NCBI RefSeq assembly: GCF_000688295.1
Contig: NZ_JHZF01000017.1
Coordinates: 79,480 to 143,479 of the forward strand
Reading direction: 5' to 3'
From: Pseudooceanicola nanhaiensis DSM 18065
GTDB taxonomy: Bacteria; Pseudomonadota; Alphaproteobacteria; Rhodobacterales; Rhodobacteraceae
DNA length: 64,000 nucleotides
A model generated the notes under the pieces. The model made no database searches, was not told the origin of the DNA, and saw nothing but the letters and a program-made list of their open reading frames with translations. Of this stretch, positions 62,562-64,000 are shown piece by piece. Position numbers and translations under genes: made by a program. Numbering within the stretch: the first letter of the stretch is position 1; each line of letters begins with the position of its first letter.

Positions 62562-64000
62562 TGGGCGGCATGCTCGACAACGCGATGCTCGGGCTCGAGG
62601 TCGCCCTGCAGCCCGAGAACCTGCTGTTCTGCTTCATCGGGGTCTTTCTCGGGACCATCCTCGGGGTGATCCCCGGGATCGGGGTGCTGGTGGCGATCTC
62701 GCTCCTGTTCCCGATCACCTTCCATATCGAGCCGGTGGCCGCGCTGGTCATGCTGGGCGGCATCTACTACGGCACGACCTACGGCGGCTCGACCTCGGCG
62801 ATATTGCTGAACGTGCCGGGCACGCCCTCGTCCGCGGTGGCCTGCCTCGACGGCTACCCGATGGCGCAGAAGGGCCGGGCGGGAACCGCGCTGTTCATGA
62901 CGACGGTGGCGAGCTTCTTCGGCGGCACGGTCGGCATCCTCGCCCTGATGGGCTTCTCGCCGATGATCGCGGCCTCGGCGCTGAAATTCGGCTCGGCCGA
63001 GTATTTCGGGCTCATGGTGCTGGGCCTGATCGCCGCCTCGACGATCGCCTCGGGCTCGATGCTGAAGGGCATCGCGATGGTCCTCGTCGGGATCCTCATG
63101 GGGCTGGTCGGCTCGGACGTCTACACCGGCACGATGCGGTTCACCTTCGGGCAGATGGCGCTCTACGAGGGCATCTCGATCATCGCGCTCGCCATGGGGA
63201 TCTTCGGGATTTCCGAGGTCGTCACCTCGATCCGGTCGGTCAAGCGCGCGGGGTCGGTCAGGTACGACATCTCTTTCCGGGCGATGATGCCCACGCGGTC
63301 CGAGATGCGCGCCTCGTGGATGCCGATGATCCGCGGCTCGATGATCGGCTCGTTCTTCGGGGCGCTGCCGGGGACGGGCGGGCTGATCGCCTCCTACATG
63401 TCCTACGCGGCCGAGAAGCGGATCGGGAAGACCGAGACCTTCGGCAAGGGCGCGATCCAGGGGGTGACGGGGCCGGAATCGGCCAACAACGCGGCCGACC
63501 AGACCGCCTTCATCCCCACGCTGACGCTGGGCATCCCCGGCTCGCCGACGATGGCGATCATCCTCGGCGTGCTCATCATCCACGGGATCGAGCCGGGGCC
63601 GATGGTCGTGGTCAACCAGCCCGACCTGTTCTGGGGGCTGGTGATGAGCTTCTGGGTCGGCAACCTGATGCTCCTGGTGCTCAACATCCCGATGGTGGGC
63701 GTCTGGGTCCGGCTGCTGCGGATCCCGTTCCACCTGATGTATCCGGCCATCCTGATGTTCATCGTGATGGGCGTGCTGACCACCTACAACAACGCGATCC
63801 AGGTCTGGGTGCTGCTGATCATGGGGGCCTTCGGCTATGTCATCCGCTACCTCGGCTTCCAGGCGGCGCCGCTGATCCTCGGCTTCGTGCTCGGCCCGCT
63901 GATGGAGGAGCATTTCCGCCGGACACTGCTGCTCTCGGGCGGCGATTTCGGCGCCTTCCTGTCGAGCGGCATCGCCCAGGTCTGCCTCGGCGCCTCGGCG
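62561..64000 (+). CDS. tctA: Tripartite tricarboxylate transporter large permease, TctA family (runs off the window)
   Basis: The first 480 codons of a TctA permease; the gene continues past the right edge with no stop seen. It has the family hallmarks LGTILGVIPGIGVLVAISLL near the N-terminus, GIYYGTTYGGSTSAILLNVP followed by GTPSSAVACLDGYPMAQKG, and the second repeat GALPGTGGLIASYMSY, then GVTGPESANNAADQTAFIP and LTLGIPGSPTMAIILGVLI. Full family length is about 500, so nearly all is here. It imports carboxylates with TctB, driven by ion gradients. The binding protein at 56613 is the likely partner. Confidence 0.92.
   Translation, partial: MGGMLDNAMLGLEVALQPENLLFCFIGVFLGTILGVIPGIGVLVAISLLFPITFHIEPVAALVMLGGIYYGTTYGGSTSAILLNVPGTPSSAVACLDGYPMAQKGRAGTALFMTTVASFFGGTVGILALMGFSPMIAASALKFGSAEYFGLMVLGLIAASTIASGSMLKGIAMVLVGILMGLVGSDVYTGTMRFTFGQMALYEGISIIALAMGIFGISEVVTSIRSVKRAGSVRYDISFRAMMPTRSEMRASWMPMIRGSMIGSFFGALPGTGGLIASYMSYAAEKRIGKTETFGKGAIQGVTGPESANNAADQTAFIPTLTLGIPGSPTMAIILGVLIIHGIEPGPMVVVNQPDLFWGLVMSFWVGNLMLLVLNIPMVGVWVRLLRIPFHLMYPAILMFIVMGVLTTYNNAIQVWVLLIMGAFGYVIRYLGFQAAPLILGFVLGPLMEEHFRRTLLLSGGDFGAFLSSGIAQVCLGASA

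Overview
The window looks like part of a large secondary replicon (megaplasmid or chromid) of a Rhodobacterales bacterium. The grounds are very high GC throughout, a DnaA-like plasmid replicase beside parAB, many TRAP and tripartite tricarboxylate transporters, and dense aromatic and acyl-CoA catabolic operons. It also carries housekeeping-type genes (minCDE, purU, a full histidine-utilisation set), which suits a chromid better than a small dispensable plasmid. I saw no insertion sequence, prophage, CRISPR array, tRNA or rRNA.

Layout. 0-3 kb: start of hmgA, a MarR regulator, and an IclR regulator divergent from pcaIJ. 3-13 kb: IclR regulator plus ADP-forming acyl-CoA synthetase, divergent from an operon of PaaG-type crotonase, TAXI-TRAP transporter, acyl-CoA dehydrogenase and AMP-forming acyl-CoA ligase. 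13-16.7 kb: IclR regulator, AidB-like dehydrogenase and class III CoA-transferase. 16.7-21.2 kb: replication and maintenance block (DnaA-like replicase, iteron region, parA, parB, parDE), marked by seven copies of a 16-bp palindrome. 21.2-28.3 kb: hydroxycinnamate module (feruloyl-CoA synthase, crotonase, MarR, amidohydrolase, DctPQM TRAP). 28.4-35.5 kb: GntR regulator, LigM-like tetrahydrofolate-dependent O-demethylase, second DctPQM TRAP, TauE-like permease and PurU. 35.8-37.7 kb: minCDE. 37.8-46 kb: hutC-hutF divergent from hutI-hutH-hutG-hutU, then a glutathione transferase. 46.1-50.7 kb: TetR regulator and a four-gene OsmU/OpuB-type ABC importer. 50.7-64 kb: crotonase, fused double acyl-CoA dehydrogenase, second ADP-forming acyl-CoA synthetase, TctC, TetR, a hemolysin-III-type protein, a Na+/H+ exchanger with a cyclic-nucleotide-binding domain, and tctBA behind a decayed small ORF.

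How the genes work together. The first 35 kb reads as an aromatic-acid hub. Feruloyl-CoA synthase would feed methoxylated benzoates to the LigM-like demethylase. PurU could return one-carbon units from the folate pool as formate. pcaIJ and hmgA are late steps of ring-cleavage pathways. A TTCTGTATACAGAA operator beside the GntR gene recurs with one mismatch 22 kb away, before the crotonase/TAXI operon, suggesting one regulon. In the last 14 kb, five ACCGRWCGGT-like sites lie before the crotonase/dehydrogenase/synthetase operon, before tctC and before tctBA. This suggests a TetR-controlled uptake and degradation system for an unidentified carboxylate, and it is the best candidate here for an undescribed system.
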